Assembly: GCA_030840645.1 (NCBI GenBank)
Contig: JAVEEC010000012.1
Location: forward strand, 42,204 to 106,203
DNA length: 64,000 nt
Reading direction: 5' to 3'
Source of the DNA: Frankiaceae bacterium
GTDB lineage: Bacteria > Actinomycetota > Actinomycetes > BP-191
Shown here: piece after piece, positions 31,566 to 40,663 of the stretch
How the letters are laid out: each line of letters starts with the position of its first letter
Position numbering within the stretch: position 1 is the first letter of the stretch
The notes under the pieces: model-generated
The model's database searches: none
Told to the model about the DNA's origin: nothing
Seen by the model: the letters and a program-made list of their open reading frames with translations, nothing else
Made by a program: the position numbers and the translations under genes

Positions 31566-32100
31566 CGACGGACAGCGGCAGGGGTTCGCCGGTCACCGGC
31601 GTGCGGGGGGTCGCCCGGGCCGACCACAACTCGCCGTGCTGGCGCATCGCGACCTGGTGGTCGGGGGCCGTGCGAGGCGGGCAACCACGAGTGTCAGCAC
31701 AGGAGGACCGGCACCAGCGACCTTCTGATCTGTTGCAGATGGCGCGTCACCTCGGGTCGCGACCCCCATCGCCGCGTTCTCGCGCTAACGCCCGCTGACA
31801 TCGTGCGGCGGATGCGGCCCGATGGCGCCGGACGCCCGGCTGACCTGCTGCTTCTTGCTCCGCCTACCTCCCTTGTTCATGTTCAGGCGTGTCCAGATGT
31901 CGTCACCGGACCCGCGGGAACGTCGGGCAAAGGTGCCCCCGCGACGTGACACAACGGTAGAGATCTCAGCCGCGGATGTTAGGGCTGCCTGACCTCCCGA
32001 CGTGCGCGCGATGGGCGGTGCCGGTCGCCACGTACGCGGCACCGCGCCAGATCGCCGATTCCGAACGGCGGTGAGTTGCGGCTCCGACAGACTGAAGGCC
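31566..32100. other. gene-free stretch
   Basis: I see no supportable gene, RNA or repeat in these 535 bases. Frames on both strands are short, Arg/Pro-rich and lack ribosome sites. Base composition returns to the high-GC background from about 31560. Confidence 0.5.
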
Positions 32101-32250
32101 ATGACCATGCGACTCGAGGTGTTCGGTGGCCGGCCGGGCGTCGTTGAGAGGTTGATCGGCCGGGAGGGCTTCCATGGTGACGAGGCGGCCGCGGCGCCGT
32201 TGCGGCTCGGGATGGTGACGGTGGTGGTCGAGCAGCCACCGGCGACGTGA
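32101..32250 (+). CDS. possible 49-residue leader gene of the kinase
   Basis: The frame starts ATGACCATGCGA with GAAGG 5 bases upstream and ends overlapping the kinase GTG by 4 bases (GTGA), the arrangement of coupled genes. The product (RLEVFGGRPGVVERLIGREG then a Val-rich end) matches no family I know. It could be a coupling ORF or a truncated gene. Confidence 0.4.
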   Translation: MTMRLEVFGGRPGVVERLIGREGFHGDEAAAAPLRLGMVTVVVEQPPAT

Positions 32251-33089
32251 ACCGCGCACGGCTGCGCGAGCTGGGCTTCGAGCTCGGCGTTCGCGCCGAG
32301 GCCGGCGTGTCCGACGAGGCGTGGTTCGCCACGGCGCCGGACGGCGCGCCGGTGGTGCTCAAGTGGTTCCCGGACGCGACCGTTGCCGACCGTTACGCGG
32401 TGCTGCTGCCCGGCCTCGACGAGCTCCGGTCACGCGGCGTCCCGGTGCCCGAGTACCCACACGTCCTCGTCATCGACGGCTGGACGCTGTCGGCGCAGCA
32501 GGTTCTGCCGGGTGCGTCGGTGCGCAACCCGTCACCGGCGATGGTGGATCAGGTGGTCGAGTGTGTCGCCGCCATGGTCGGCGTCGAGTGTCCGCTGCCG
32601 GCGCCCGACATGCGCCCGTGGGGCGTGTCCGTCGTGAACACGCTCACCGTCGGCGTGGATGGGTGGGCGATGCACGAGCCGCTGCGCACCGGGGGTCGAC
32701 GCAGCGCGGCGGTGCTCGACCGCGTGGAGGCCGTCGGCGCCGACGCCGACCCGGCGTGGTTCCCCACCGACGGACTCGTGCACCTGGACCTGCACACCGA
32801 CAACGTCCTCGCCGGCGACGACGGCACGCTGACCGGGATCATCGACTGGGAGGGCGCGTGCGCCGGCGATCCCCGCTTCGATCTCGTCAGCTTCGCCTAC
32901 GACCTCGACGGGCACGATCAACCGGTCTGGGGCGTCGTCGAGGCCACCGGCATCGAGCCGCGCGTGCTTCGGGCCTACGTCGCCCACCACGCGCTGCGGT
33001 GGACGTCCTGGCAGATCCACCACCACACCGACGACGTGCCACGCCAGCTCGACCGCGCCGAGCGCGTCCTCGATCGGTACGGGGCCTAG
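32247..33089 (+). CDS. aminoglycoside phosphotransferase-fold kinase (APH family)
   Basis: The 280-residue protein has an N-lobe with a likely ATP Lys in APVVLKWFPD (residues 36-45). The C-lobe has the catalytic segment LVHLDLHTDNVLAG (Asp and Asn of the Brenner motif, HLDLHTDN) and the metal-binding IIDWEGACAGDPRFDLV. APH-fold enzymes phosphorylate antibiotics, sugars, choline or other small molecules; nothing here identifies the substrate. The GTG start sits in the stop of a small upstream frame. An imperfect GC hairpin follows the stop. Confidence 0.88.
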   Translation: MNRARLRELGFELGVRAEAGVSDEAWFATAPDGAPVVLKWFPDATVADRYAVLLPGLDELRSRGVPVPEYPHVLVIDGWTLSAQQVLPGASVRNPSPAMVDQVVECVAAMVGVECPLPAPDMRPWGVSVVNTLTVGVDGWAMHEPLRTGGRRSAAVLDRVEAVGADADPAWFPTDGLVHLDLHTDNVLAGDDGTLTGIIDWEGACAGDPRFDLVSFAYDLDGHDQPVWGVVEATGIEPRVLRAYVAHHALRWTSWQIHHHTDDVPRQLDRAERVLDRYGA

Positions 33090-33125
33090 GAAGTGAGCCA
33101 ACTCGATGGCGCCGGCGGCTCGATC

Positions 33126-33143
33126 GCCGACCCGAGCGTCGGC
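33126..33143 (+). terminator. short GC hairpin after the kinase gene
   Basis: GCCGAC (33126-33131) pairs with GTCGGC (33138-33143) around a 6-base loop, 37 bases after the stop codon. There is no T-tract. Confidence 0.4.
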
Positions 33144-33182
33144 TATGACTCGTGAAGCTCAACAGCGGCAGGCGGGCCTACG

Positions 33183-33548
33183 GTGTTCCGTAACCGACGC
33201 GCCGCGATGCTGGGGCCCGCGCTCTGCGTCGTGTTCGGCACGGCGGCGTGGCTCCTGCTCGCAGTCGCACCGGGTCAGGGCCGCTCGCAGGTGAGCGCCG
33301 GGCCGTACATCGTCGCGCTTGTTGTGTGCGGGGCCCTGGTAGGTGTCCTGCTCGGCGGTCACCCGCTCGTGACCGGCGCGGCGCTCGCCGCGCCCGCGCT
33401 ACTGACGGCCGGATGGCTCGCGCCACGTGGCGACGACGACGGCCTGTGGTTGCTGTGGTTCCCGACCATCGCGTTCGCCGCCGCCGCCGCTGCAGGGTCG
33501 CACCCGGTAGGAGTGGCAGCGTGGCGGCGGTTCCAGGCGGCACGCTAG
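33183..33548 (+). CDS. small integral membrane protein
   Basis: The 121-residue GTG-started product has about four hydrophobic helices (10-28, 40-60, 62-82, 88-110) with short loops and an Arg-rich N-terminus (cytoplasmic by the positive-inside rule). I recognise no family. It may be co-oriented with the kinase but is 93 bases downstream with a hairpin between. Third-position GC is high, supporting real coding. Confidence 0.6.
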   Translation: MFRNRRAAMLGPALCVVFGTAAWLLLAVAPGQGRSQVSAGPYIVALVVCGALVGVLLGGHPLVTGAALAAPALLTAGWLAPRGDDDGLWLLWFPTIAFAAAAAAGSHPVGVAAWRRFQAAR

Positions 33549-33702
33549 ACGACGCGTGGGCAATGGCACGCCGCGCGCCCAGGCGGCGAAACGCCACCGT
33601 TGACGCTGTGTGTCGGCAAAGCGTACGGTCTGGCGCGTTAACGCAGTCGGTCCCCTATTCTCGCCCAACCGCGAGAGCCGCTGCGTGAAGCGGGGAGAGA
33701 CA

Positions 33703-34281
33703 ATGAAGAAGCTTGCCCTCTGCGCGGTTGCCGCTGTGATGATGGCCACCGCGTACGCTGCGCCGTCGAACGCCGCACCGCCGCCCGGCGGCCCCGTCGG
33801 CCGTAAGTGCGGTTTCAACTCGACCACCGATGTCACGCGTGAGGCCGGCTGGCAGATCGGCGACATCAACGCCGGTCCGCTCGTCACCGGCGAGGCCGGC
33901 ACCCTGGTCTGCTCGGTCCACGTCAACAACAACGTGCACTCCGGCGCGGCTGTCACGTCCGCGTCTGCCGCTGCGACCGCGGGCCTCGTCGCCGTCCTGG
34001 CGCCGACGCCGCTGAACTACCCGGCCACCGCGGCGGACGACATCTCGCTGTGCACGACGTGGGTCGGCGCCAGCGGCACGCTGTACTGGGTGAGCGGCAA
34101 CCCCGCCGTCCCGACGGACACCGGTCACTGGGACACCAGCGCCGCCTCCAGCTGTGGCGTGGCGCTCAGCATCGAGCCGAACGACCCGGAGTGCAGCATC
34201 TGGCTCGCCATCGACCAGCGCGCCGGCACCAACATCGCGGAGATCTGGCAGGACTGCGAGGGGTACCAGCCGATCATCTAG
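33703..34281 (+). CDS. secreted protein of unknown function
   Basis: ATG 33703 follows GGGGAGAGACA and yields 192 residues with a signal peptide (cleavage near SNAAPP, about residue 25). The mature part has six cysteines (RKCGF, LVCSV, SLCTT, SSCGV, PECSI, QDCEG), enough for three disulfides, and is Ala/Thr/Asn-rich with beta character. No catalytic motif is seen. An upstream in-frame ATG at 33610 would place 31 residues before the signal peptide and is unlikely. A strong GC hairpin lies 20 bases after the stop. Confidence 0.72.
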   Translation: MKKLALCAVAAVMMATAYAAPSNAAPPPGGPVGRKCGFNSTTDVTREAGWQIGDINAGPLVTGEAGTLVCSVHVNNNVHSGAAVTSASAAATAGLVAVLAPTPLNYPATAADDISLCTTWVGASGTLYWVSGNPAVPTDTGHWDTSAASSCGVALSIEPNDPECSIWLAIDQRAGTNIAEIWQDCEGYQPII

Positions 34282-34300
34282 CTCCACCCTCGTCCCGTGA

Positions 34301-34324
34301 GGGGCGGCCCGTCACGGCCGCCCC
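34301..34324 (+). terminator. GC-rich terminator hairpin
   Basis: GGGGCGGCC (34301-34309) pairs with GGCCGCCCC (34316-34324) around a 6-base loop, 20 bases after the secreted-protein gene. A second imperfect inverted repeat (GTCCTTTCC at 34345 with GGAAAGGAC at 34386) follows and may belong to the promoter region of the next gene. Confidence 0.7.
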
Positions 34325-34455
34325 ACACGGCGGCGTCCGAGTTTGTCCTTTCCGGCCGGCCACCGAATAACGACGCGGCCGGACGGGAAAGGACTCGCCG
34401 CTCGGACGTCGAAATCGTTCCGTGACATCGCCGGCCCAGACATCCGGAGCCTTCC

Positions 34456-35055
34456 ATGCAGTTACGCCGCTTCGCGCTCGCCGTGCTCGTTCTCGGCGTC
34501 GCGCTCCCCACCGTGCCCGCGATCGCGGCGGCCAAGCCGAAGCCGTTGCCGTGCAAGCAGATCAGCGACGATCCGGGAGACGGCAGGATCAACCCGCTCG
34601 GGCTGAGCTCGCCGGCGCTCGACATCCTCTCGGCCGACGTCTCGTCGGGCCGTAACGAGGTGACGGCGACCCTGCGCCTCAAGAGCGCCGCGGTCGAGAA
34701 CGACAACTACCTCCGCGGCGGCGCCATCTGGAACTTCAACGTCACCGTCAGTGGCACCAACTACTCGTTCTACGCCCGCTGGCCGAGCGTGGTCACCGTC
34801 GACCCGCCGGCGCTCTACGGCGGCCTCACCGCCGGGAGCAACCAGTCCAGCCCGGTCGCGACGTTCCGCCGCGTGGGCAATGACTTCGTCTGGACCGTCA
34901 GCCGGGCGGCGATCAACGGGCTGAAGAAGCCGAAGACGTCGATCCTCGTGACCGGCGCGAGCAGCAACGCCGACTCGCTCAGCGCCGACTCGGCGCCCGC
35001 GAAGCCGGACACCAAGTACCTCGACAAGACCCCGACCTGCCTCCCGTCGAAGTAG
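34456..35055 (+). CDS. secreted protein with a DPxDG-type N-terminal beta domain
   Basis: The 199-residue precursor has a signal peptide (cleavage about residue 25). The mature start has SDDPGDGRINPLGLSSPALD followed by strands (NEVTATLRL, NFNVTVSGTNYSFYARW). The same order, an acidic GDG or NDG loop, then LDI, then a strand pair, occurs at the N-terminus of the next gene product, so the two may share a domain. Two cysteines (PCK near 33 and TCLPSK at the end) could form a disulfide. Function is unknown. The gap to the next gene is 25 bases, suggesting an operon. Confidence 0.7.
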   Translation: MQLRRFALAVLVLGVALPTVPAIAAAKPKPLPCKQISDDPGDGRINPLGLSSPALDILSADVSSGRNEVTATLRLKSAAVENDNYLRGGAIWNFNVTVSGTNYSFYARWPSVVTVDPPALYGGLTAGSNQSSPVATFRRVGNDFVWTVSRAAINGLKKPKTSILVTGASSNADSLSADSAPAKPDTKYLDKTPTCLPSK

Positions 35056-35080
35056 GCGGCCGACCACCATCTGGAGCCTC

Positions 35081-36352
35081 ATGTCCCGCCGCGTACTGGG
35101 GGTCGCGCTCGTCGGGACGAGCGTGCTGCTCGGCGTACTTCCGTCCTACGGTGACGCCCCGCCGGCGCCGCAGCTGCCCATGGCCACGTGCGACGCGCGG
35201 GTCAACGACGGCCCCAACGACGGCATCGCGACGTACAAGGTCGTCGACGCCAACGGCGTGCCCAACGTCGCCGACCCGCGCGGCAACGTCCCCGGGCTCG
35301 ACATCAAGGCCATCACGCTCCGCGTGACCGCCACCCGCGTGTTCGCGTTCATGTCGATCGCCGACATCCCGGAGACGTTCCGCCAGACCGACTCGGCGTA
35401 CGGCTACGTGATGTGGTTCACCCGCGGCGGGAAGATCGCGCGGTTCGACCAGGTGTACGCCAACCCGGCGCTCGCGCAGCAGGGCCTCGCGCCGACCACC
35501 GGCTACCCGACCGCGTCCGTCGGCAGCACCGCGAGCGGCGGCGCCGCGCTCAGCGGCCTCGGCGGCGGCATCGACACGACGAAGGACGTCGCGTACGTGT
35601 ACGCGGACCGGGCCTCGCTCGAAGCGCAGCTCGGGGAGCCGCTCGCCGACGGCGAGGAGCTGACCGCGATCAACGGCCGCACCGAGCTGTGGGAGACCGA
35701 CGGCAAGACCGCGCCCGGCGTGGTCCGGCGACCGGCCGACGTCACGGACGTCCCTCCCGCGTCGGCGGTCTGGAAGGTCGGCGACGACCGGTGCTTCGGG
35801 CACTCGACGATCGTGGTGACCGGTGCCAGCCCGCAGTACGGCGACCCCGCTACGCTGACCGCGACGGTCAAGGACGAGGCGGGCGCGCCGCTGGCGAGCC
35901 GGAAGGTGACGTTCGCGGTGCCGGGCGAGAGTGCGCCGCGCACGCTGACGACGGACACCACCGGCACGGTGCGCATCGCGCTGGACGCGGCGCCGCCGGC
36001 AGGGACGTACGCCGTCGCGGTCACCTACGGCGGCGACGAGTTCTCCGGCAGCGGGCAGGGCAGCGGCACGTTGACCGTGCGCGCCGAGACGATCCGCGTC
36101 GGCAAGCTCGCCGTAAAGGCGTCGGGGAGCACCCGGACCGTCACAGCGACGCTCACCGAGGACGACCCGCGCCCGTTCGCCAAGCAGCCGGTGGCCTGGT
36201 ACGTCAACGACAAGAAGGTGGCGACGGTCGTCACCGACGCGGCGGGGCGGTCGGTCTTCAAGGGCGCGAAGGCGGGCCAGCGGGTCCAGGCGCGGTACGC
36301 GGGCGTAACCGGCCGCTACGCGGCAGTCGCGTCGAACACGATCGCCGCCTGA
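35081..36352 (+). CDS. secreted multi-domain protein with Ig-like repeats
   Basis: The 423-residue precursor has a signal peptide (cleavage about residue 24). The N-terminal domain (30-235) begins CDARVNDGPNDG and resembles the product of the gene before it. A bacterial Ig-like domain (about 240-335) contains SPQYGDPATLTATVKDEAG and YAVAVTYGGDEF, typical of Big_3-type adhesion or stalk modules. A second beta module follows (340-423). No catalytic residues or sorting signal are evident, so it is probably an extracellular binding protein. It ends 7 bases from the stop of the convergent vWA gene. Confidence 0.75.
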   Translation: MSRRVLGVALVGTSVLLGVLPSYGDAPPAPQLPMATCDARVNDGPNDGIATYKVVDANGVPNVADPRGNVPGLDIKAITLRVTATRVFAFMSIADIPETFRQTDSAYGYVMWFTRGGKIARFDQVYANPALAQQGLAPTTGYPTASVGSTASGGAALSGLGGGIDTTKDVAYVYADRASLEAQLGEPLADGEELTAINGRTELWETDGKTAPGVVRRPADVTDVPPASAVWKVGDDRCFGHSTIVVTGASPQYGDPATLTATVKDEAGAPLASRKVTFAVPGESAPRTLTTDTTGTVRIALDAAPPAGTYAVAVTYGGDEFSGSGQGSGTLTVRAETIRVGKLAVKASGSTRTVTATLTEDDPRPFAKQPVAWYVNDKKVATVVTDAAGRSVFKGAKAGQRVQARYAGVTGRYAAVASNTIAA

Positions 36353-36359
36353 CCCGACG

Positions 36360-39035
36360 TCAGCGGCGCGCGGTCGCGCGGCGGAGCGCCTGCTGCGTGC
36401 GGCGCCGCGACGCGTACACCACGGACGCACCGGCGCCGACGAGGAGCGCCGACCCGAGCAGCAGCTGCGCCGCGGCCCGGTCCTCCGCGCTCGGTAGCGC
36501 GCTCATCGCCAGCTCCTCCTCCTCTTGGGTGTCGGTCTCGGCGGCGTCCTGGCCGACGGTGGCGAGCTGGAACTGCTTCTCCTCCTCCTGGGAGAGGCCG
36601 GCGTTCGGGTTGATGTTGTTCGGCGGCAGGTTCGGGACCGGCGGCGGCTCCACCAGGATGGCGGGCGCGACCCGCACCGGCTTCGGCAGCGGCAGCTCGG
36701 GTACGGCGTCCGCCTGCGGGTCGGGCGGCGGCACCTGCACGGCCAGCACCTTGGGCGCGCGGCAGTGCACGACGACCTCGTCGGCCACCAGCGTCTCGCC
36801 GCGGACCGACCCGTAGAGCCGTACCGGCAGGTCCTGACCGTCCTGCTCCGGGGAGCAGGTGACGTGCACCGTGTATGGCTGGTGGTTCTCGCGCTTGAGG
36901 TCGACGATCCCTGACAGGCTTCCGTCCACCCGCGCGACGACGTGGTGCGGGTCGACGACCTCGGACGCCATCGTCCCGGGATCCTTGATGTTGAGCAGCA
37001 ACGCGACGATGGCCGGCTCGATGGCGGGCGCCTGGTTCTCGGTCTCGCAGACCAGCGGCGCGCCCGGGCCGACGTCGGGACCGCCGATGCCGTCGCAGTC
37101 GACTCCCCACTCGGGCGCGACCGTGTGCGTGCCCTGGACGACGGCGGTGACGTCGGCGAGCGCCTTGGTGAAGCTGTTGCTGGTGTGGACGACGATGCCG
37201 ACCACCTTGGTGTCGTGGTACGCGTTCAGGGTCCGGACGGTGTCCTTGATGGTGGGGAACGTGGAGCCGCTGACGGTGCCGTGCATGAAGCCCGCGTCGG
37301 TGATGAGCACGATGACGCGGGTCGGTGCGGTGAAGTGCGCGTCCTGGCCGGGCAGCACGGCGGGCGGCTCTGCCTGGCCCTTCCCGGTGACCGCCTGGGT
37401 CAGCGCGATCGTCTGCGCTTCGCGCTCGTCGGCGTTGCCGCCGCCCTCGGTCAGCTTGTCGACCCCGCGTTGCAGCTCGTCGAGGTCGCAGGTGATCTGC
37501 TGGACCAGCGTGTACGGCGCCAGCGTCGTGGCGCCCGTGGAGTGCACGACCGACTCGTCCTTGACGTCGCCGACACCGAAGCAGGCGGAGCCGTGCGTGC
37601 GCGCCTTGAGGTTGCGCGCGATCTGCTTGACACCCTTCTTCAAGCCCTCGATCGCGGTGCCCATGCTGTCGGTCGTGTCCATCAGGAAGAACACGTCGAG
37701 CGGCACCGGGCTCGGTGGCACGCCGAAGTCCACGCGGTCCGGCGCCGTCCTCGCCGGCGCGACGGTGACGTCGTGGTGCTGGACCCGGATGGTCGGCTTC
37801 GCGATGGAGCCATCACCGTTGACCTCGACGTCGTCGCCGCCGTTCGTCATCGGCGGCGTGAGGAACGCGTCGCCGGCGAACAGGTCGAGCCGGTAGAGGT
37901 CGCCGCCGGACTGGCCGAGCAGGATCCCGGCGGCGGCGCTCGTGCCGAACGTCACCCGCTCGAACGGCCTGACCCCGCGCGGGTGGATCGGGACCCACCG
38001 CTTCTGGTTGACGTCCCAGCCGTAGGTGCCGCGCGCACCGGCGACCGCGTGCACGCCGTACCGCCGCGCGTGCGCGGCCGTCGCCGCGACGACCGGGACC
38101 GGGCGGGTACCGGTGACGGCGAGCGTGTCGTCGACGAACGTCAGCCGGCCGTCCTCGCCCTCGCGCGTGAAGACCGCGGCCCGGCCTGTGCCGTCGACGT
38201 CGACCGCGGTGACGGGCCCGTTGGCGCGCCGTACGCGCCAGTGGTCGCCGCGGTCGGCGGACACGGCGTAGGACGACCCGGCCCAGGCCCAGATCACCGA
38301 GCTGTCGGCCGGCGAGACGACGAGGCCGGCCGGGGTCGTGACCTCCGCAGGCAGCGTGAGCTCGGCCCAGCTCTGGCTCGGGAGCTTGGTGTCCTTGAGC
38401 GTCAGGTCGACGCTGCTGCGGAACACCTGCCGTCGCGCAGTGGTGGTGCCGTGCCCGACATCGGGGGTCGTGTCGATCAGGAGGTACGCCTGGTCGGCGT
38501 TGACCGGCGACACCGCCAACCGCACCGGGCGACCGACGGCGGGCAGGCCGTTGTCGAACGACTGGAACGCCTTCGCCGTCCTGTTGCCGGCCGCCGGCGC
38601 CGCGTCCGGGCTCCGCTCGACGTGCGGGTGCGCGGCGCCGCCGGCGTCGTCGTAGCTCGCGACCCAGAGCACGTGCGCACTCGGCGCGACGAGCTGGGTG
38701 ACCACGCGCGGCCGCGGTGCCGCCGCCACCGCGTCGGTCTGGGCCGGCGCCGGGTAGATGTGGTCCCACTTGCAGCCCGCCGACGTCGAGAGCTGCACGA
38801 CGGAGCCGTTGGTCATGTAGATCCAGCCGCGCTGCGCGGGCGGCACCGCGAACGCGGTGACCTTGCGGTCGCCCTCGGTGGCGGCGTACTGCGGCGACCT
38901 GATCCGGGCCCACGTGTCCGCGCGGAGCTGGACCTGCTGCGGCGTTGCGCAGGCGCGCAGGTCGTCGCCGGTCGGGGCGCCGGCGCCGGCCCCTAGCAGC
39001 GGCAGCGCCGTCAGTGCCAGCGCCGCCGCGAGCAT
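36360..39035 (-). CDS. large surface protein with beta-propeller-like N-terminus and vWA domain
   Basis: The 891-residue protein has a signal peptide, a beta-repeat region resembling a sialidase/BNR propeller (about 25-400: VLWVASYDDAGG, YAVSADRGDHWRV), then a von Willebrand A domain (about 450-660). The metal-ion-dependent adhesion motif appears as FFLMDTTDSMG, an integrin-beta-like DxTxSMG form. A Pro-rich linker, an acidic stretch and a C-terminal membrane helix (about 855-873) followed by Arg-rich residues anchor it. It probably mediates divalent-cation-dependent adhesion or assembly at the cell surface. The start is the first ATG giving a signal peptide, preceded by GGGCGAGG. Confidence 0.85.
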   Translation of the reverse strand: MLAAALALTALPLLGAGAGAPTGDDLRACATPQQVQLRADTWARIRSPQYAATEGDRKVTAFAVPPAQRGWIYMTNGSVVQLSTSAGCKWDHIYPAPAQTDAVAAAPRPRVVTQLVAPSAHVLWVASYDDAGGAAHPHVERSPDAAPAAGNRTAKAFQSFDNGLPAVGRPVRLAVSPVNADQAYLLIDTTPDVGHGTTTARRQVFRSSVDLTLKDTKLPSQSWAELTLPAEVTTPAGLVVSPADSSVIWAWAGSSYAVSADRGDHWRVRRANGPVTAVDVDGTGRAAVFTREGEDGRLTFVDDTLAVTGTRPVPVVAATAAHARRYGVHAVAGARGTYGWDVNQKRWVPIHPRGVRPFERVTFGTSAAAGILLGQSGGDLYRLDLFAGDAFLTPPMTNGGDDVEVNGDGSIAKPTIRVQHHDVTVAPARTAPDRVDFGVPPSPVPLDVFFLMDTTDSMGTAIEGLKKGVKQIARNLKARTHGSACFGVGDVKDESVVHSTGATTLAPYTLVQQITCDLDELQRGVDKLTEGGGNADEREAQTIALTQAVTGKGQAEPPAVLPGQDAHFTAPTRVIVLITDAGFMHGTVSGSTFPTIKDTVRTLNAYHDTKVVGIVVHTSNSFTKALADVTAVVQGTHTVAPEWGVDCDGIGGPDVGPGAPLVCETENQAPAIEPAIVALLLNIKDPGTMASEVVDPHHVVARVDGSLSGIVDLKRENHQPYTVHVTCSPEQDGQDLPVRLYGSVRGETLVADEVVVHCRAPKVLAVQVPPPDPQADAVPELPLPKPVRVAPAILVEPPPVPNLPPNNINPNAGLSQEEEKQFQLATVGQDAAETDTQEEEELAMSALPSAEDRAAAQLLLGSALLVGAGASVVYASRRRTQQALRRATARR

Positions 39036-39316
39036 GCCTCGCCCGTGCCGCGCAGAACGGCGTCGCCGAAACGACGCGGTCGTCGCTGTTATGACGGGGC
39101 TCCCTCGTTGAGAACGCGGCGTCTCCGTCGATGACCGGAAGCGTCAGACCTGCCGGCGCCGCGTGCGACGAGGTTAGCGGAAGGCCACCCCCCGCGAAAG
39201 GGGCACCGGTGGACCGCCGCGGGATCGCCGTCACGTTCCTTTCGTCGTTCGTGTCGCAGGCGGTCCGTGCCCGACTTACGCTGCTGGGCGTATCCGGAGC
39301 CGATCAGGGAGTGACG

Positions 39317-39703
39317 ATGACGGGGGACAGCACGGTCGGCGGGTCCAACGCCGAGGTCGTCCGCGCGCTGTGGCGGGCGCACCGCGAGGGCCGGATCGAG
39401 GACGTCCTCGCGCTGGTGCACCGCGAGGTCGTGTGGGAGCCGTTGACCCCGAACCGCACCCTGTACGTCGGCCGCGCGGGCACCCGGGCGTTGTTCGAGG
39501 ACATCAGGCACGCGCTGGGCGACTTCCGGATCGACCTCGACGAGGTCGCGGAGCTGCCGGACGGCCGGGTCGTGTCACGCGGGCACATCGTCGGCCTGAC
39601 GCCGGACGGCGAGGTCGTCGGGCCGCCCATCGCCACCGTGGCCACGGTGCAGGACGGGCTGATCATCGGCTTCGCGAGCCTGGATCTCCGAGGACCTCGG
39701 TGA
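39317..39703 (+). CDS. SnoaL-like/NTF2-fold protein
   Basis: The ATG at 39317 follows AGGGAGTGACG and gives 128 residues. The pattern NAEVVRALWRAHREG, a helix, then VVWEPLTPN, GRAGTRALFEDI and beta strands to the C-terminus is characteristic of SnoaL-like NTF2-fold proteins. These may be isomerases, cyclases, hydrolases or simple binders. A likely pocket Trp or Glu is in HREVVWEP. Its 3' end overlaps the convergent kinase gene by 41 bases. Another in-frame GTG at 39311 is possible. Confidence 0.82.
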   Translation: MTGDSTVGGSNAEVVRALWRAHREGRIEDVLALVHREVVWEPLTPNRTLYVGRAGTRALFEDIRHALGDFRIDLDEVAELPDGRVVSRGHIVGLTPDGEVVGPPIATVATVQDGLIIGFASLDLRGPR

Positions 39704-40580
39704 TCGTGTGCCGGGCGGTCCGCACCATCTCTGGGTTGGTCTCGAGGTAGTACGGCATGGCGATCAGGGCGACGGACAGCGCCCAGCCGCGGCCGCGCGC
39801 CCACATTGCGTCGTCGACCTGTAGCGCCTCGCGGAACACGTCGCGGGCGTCGGCGGGCAGCAGGCTCCACGCGACGATCAGGTCGCACGCGGGGTCGCCC
39901 ACGCCGAGCCCGCCGAAGTCGATGACGGCACCGAGCCGGCCGTCGACGGCGAGCAGGTTGCCGGCCGAGAGGTCGCCGTGGATCCAGACCGGCGGGCCGT
40001 CCCACGCCGGCGCCCGCATGCCGGCGTCCCACGCGGCGGTCACGGCCTCGGTGTCGACGAGGCGCCCCAAGTCCGCGATCGCGGACCTGGTGACGTCGTC
40101 GCGCACCGCGAGGGGTACGCCGCGGCCGAAGTTGTGCGGACCGGGCGCCGGTCCGCCGGCGGGGTCGACTCGCCGCAGGGCCGAGACGAACGCGGCCAGG
40201 TCGGCGGCGAGGCGGCGCGGGTCGTCGACGCGGTCGAGGGTGGCGTTCTCGCCGTCGAGCCACGGGCAGACGGACCAGTGCCACGGGAAGCCCTCGGCGG
40301 GCTCGCCCTTCGCGAGCGGGACAGGGACGGCGAAGGGCAGGTGCGGCGCGAGGTACGGCAGCCACCGGTGCTCCTTCGCGACCTGGCGGGCAGCCGAGGG
40401 GTACCGCGGCAGCCGGACGGCGAGGTCGTCGCCGAGCCGGTAGAGAGCGTTGTCCGTCCCGGCGGAGGGGACCGGCTCGATCGGCAGGCCGGCCCACCGC
40501 GGGAACTGCGTGGCAAGGAGCCGGCGCACGAGCGCGGGGTCGGTGTCGACCTCGTCGGCATGCATCTTCACCGGCGTCAT
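39663..40580 (-). CDS. aminoglycoside phosphotransferase-fold kinase (APH family)
   Basis: The 305-residue protein has an N-lobe with GTDNALYRLGDDLAVRLPR (Arg in place of the usual ATP Lys), the kinase catalytic motif WIHGDLSAGNLL with Asp and Asn, and the metal-binding VIDFGGLGVGDPACDL. Length and motif spacing are normal for APH-fold enzymes. The substrate is unknown; homologues are often annotated as macrolide or aminoglycoside kinases without evidence. Its last 41 bases overlap the convergent SnoaL-like gene. Confidence 0.9.
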   Translation of the reverse strand: MTPVKMHADEVDTDPALVRRLLATQFPRWAGLPIEPVPSAGTDNALYRLGDDLAVRLPRYPSAARQVAKEHRWLPYLAPHLPFAVPVPLAKGEPAEGFPWHWSVCPWLDGENATLDRVDDPRRLAADLAAFVSALRRVDPAGGPAPGPHNFGRGVPLAVRDDVTRSAIADLGRLVDTEAVTAAWDAGMRAPAWDGPPVWIHGDLSAGNLLAVDGRLGAVIDFGGLGVGDPACDLIVAWSLLPADARDVFREALQVDDAMWARGRGWALSVALIAMPYYLETNPEMVRTARHTITEVLGDPGSRSR

Positions 40581-40608
40581 CCCACGGTGCGCGGTGCCGC
40601 CTGTCCAC

Positions 40609-40634
40609 GTATTTAGGCGGCGCTGCCCGGGTAG
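40609..40634 (+). promoter_or_regulatory. SigB-like promoter of the bacterioferritin-like gene
   Basis: GTAT (40609-40612), 16 bases, then GGGTAG (40629-40634), 29 bases before the start codon. It fits GNNT-N14-16-GGGTA, the same pattern found twice between hsp20 and the DUF6582-like gene. Confidence 0.5.
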
Positions 40635-40663
40635 GTTTCCCGCCCGCGTGGTAGGACATGGGC

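Noticed and set aside
31562-31798. 78-codon plus-strand frame
   Set aside because: No ribosome site, no family, and composition typical of non-coding frames.
31785-32108. 107-codon minus-strand frame
   Set aside because: Low-complexity Arg/Ser-rich product with no ribosome site, in an otherwise gene-free region.
36942-38996. 684-codon plus-strand frame opposite the vWA gene
   Set aside because: It is a shadow of the vWA protein, which has signal peptide, metal-site motif and membrane anchor.
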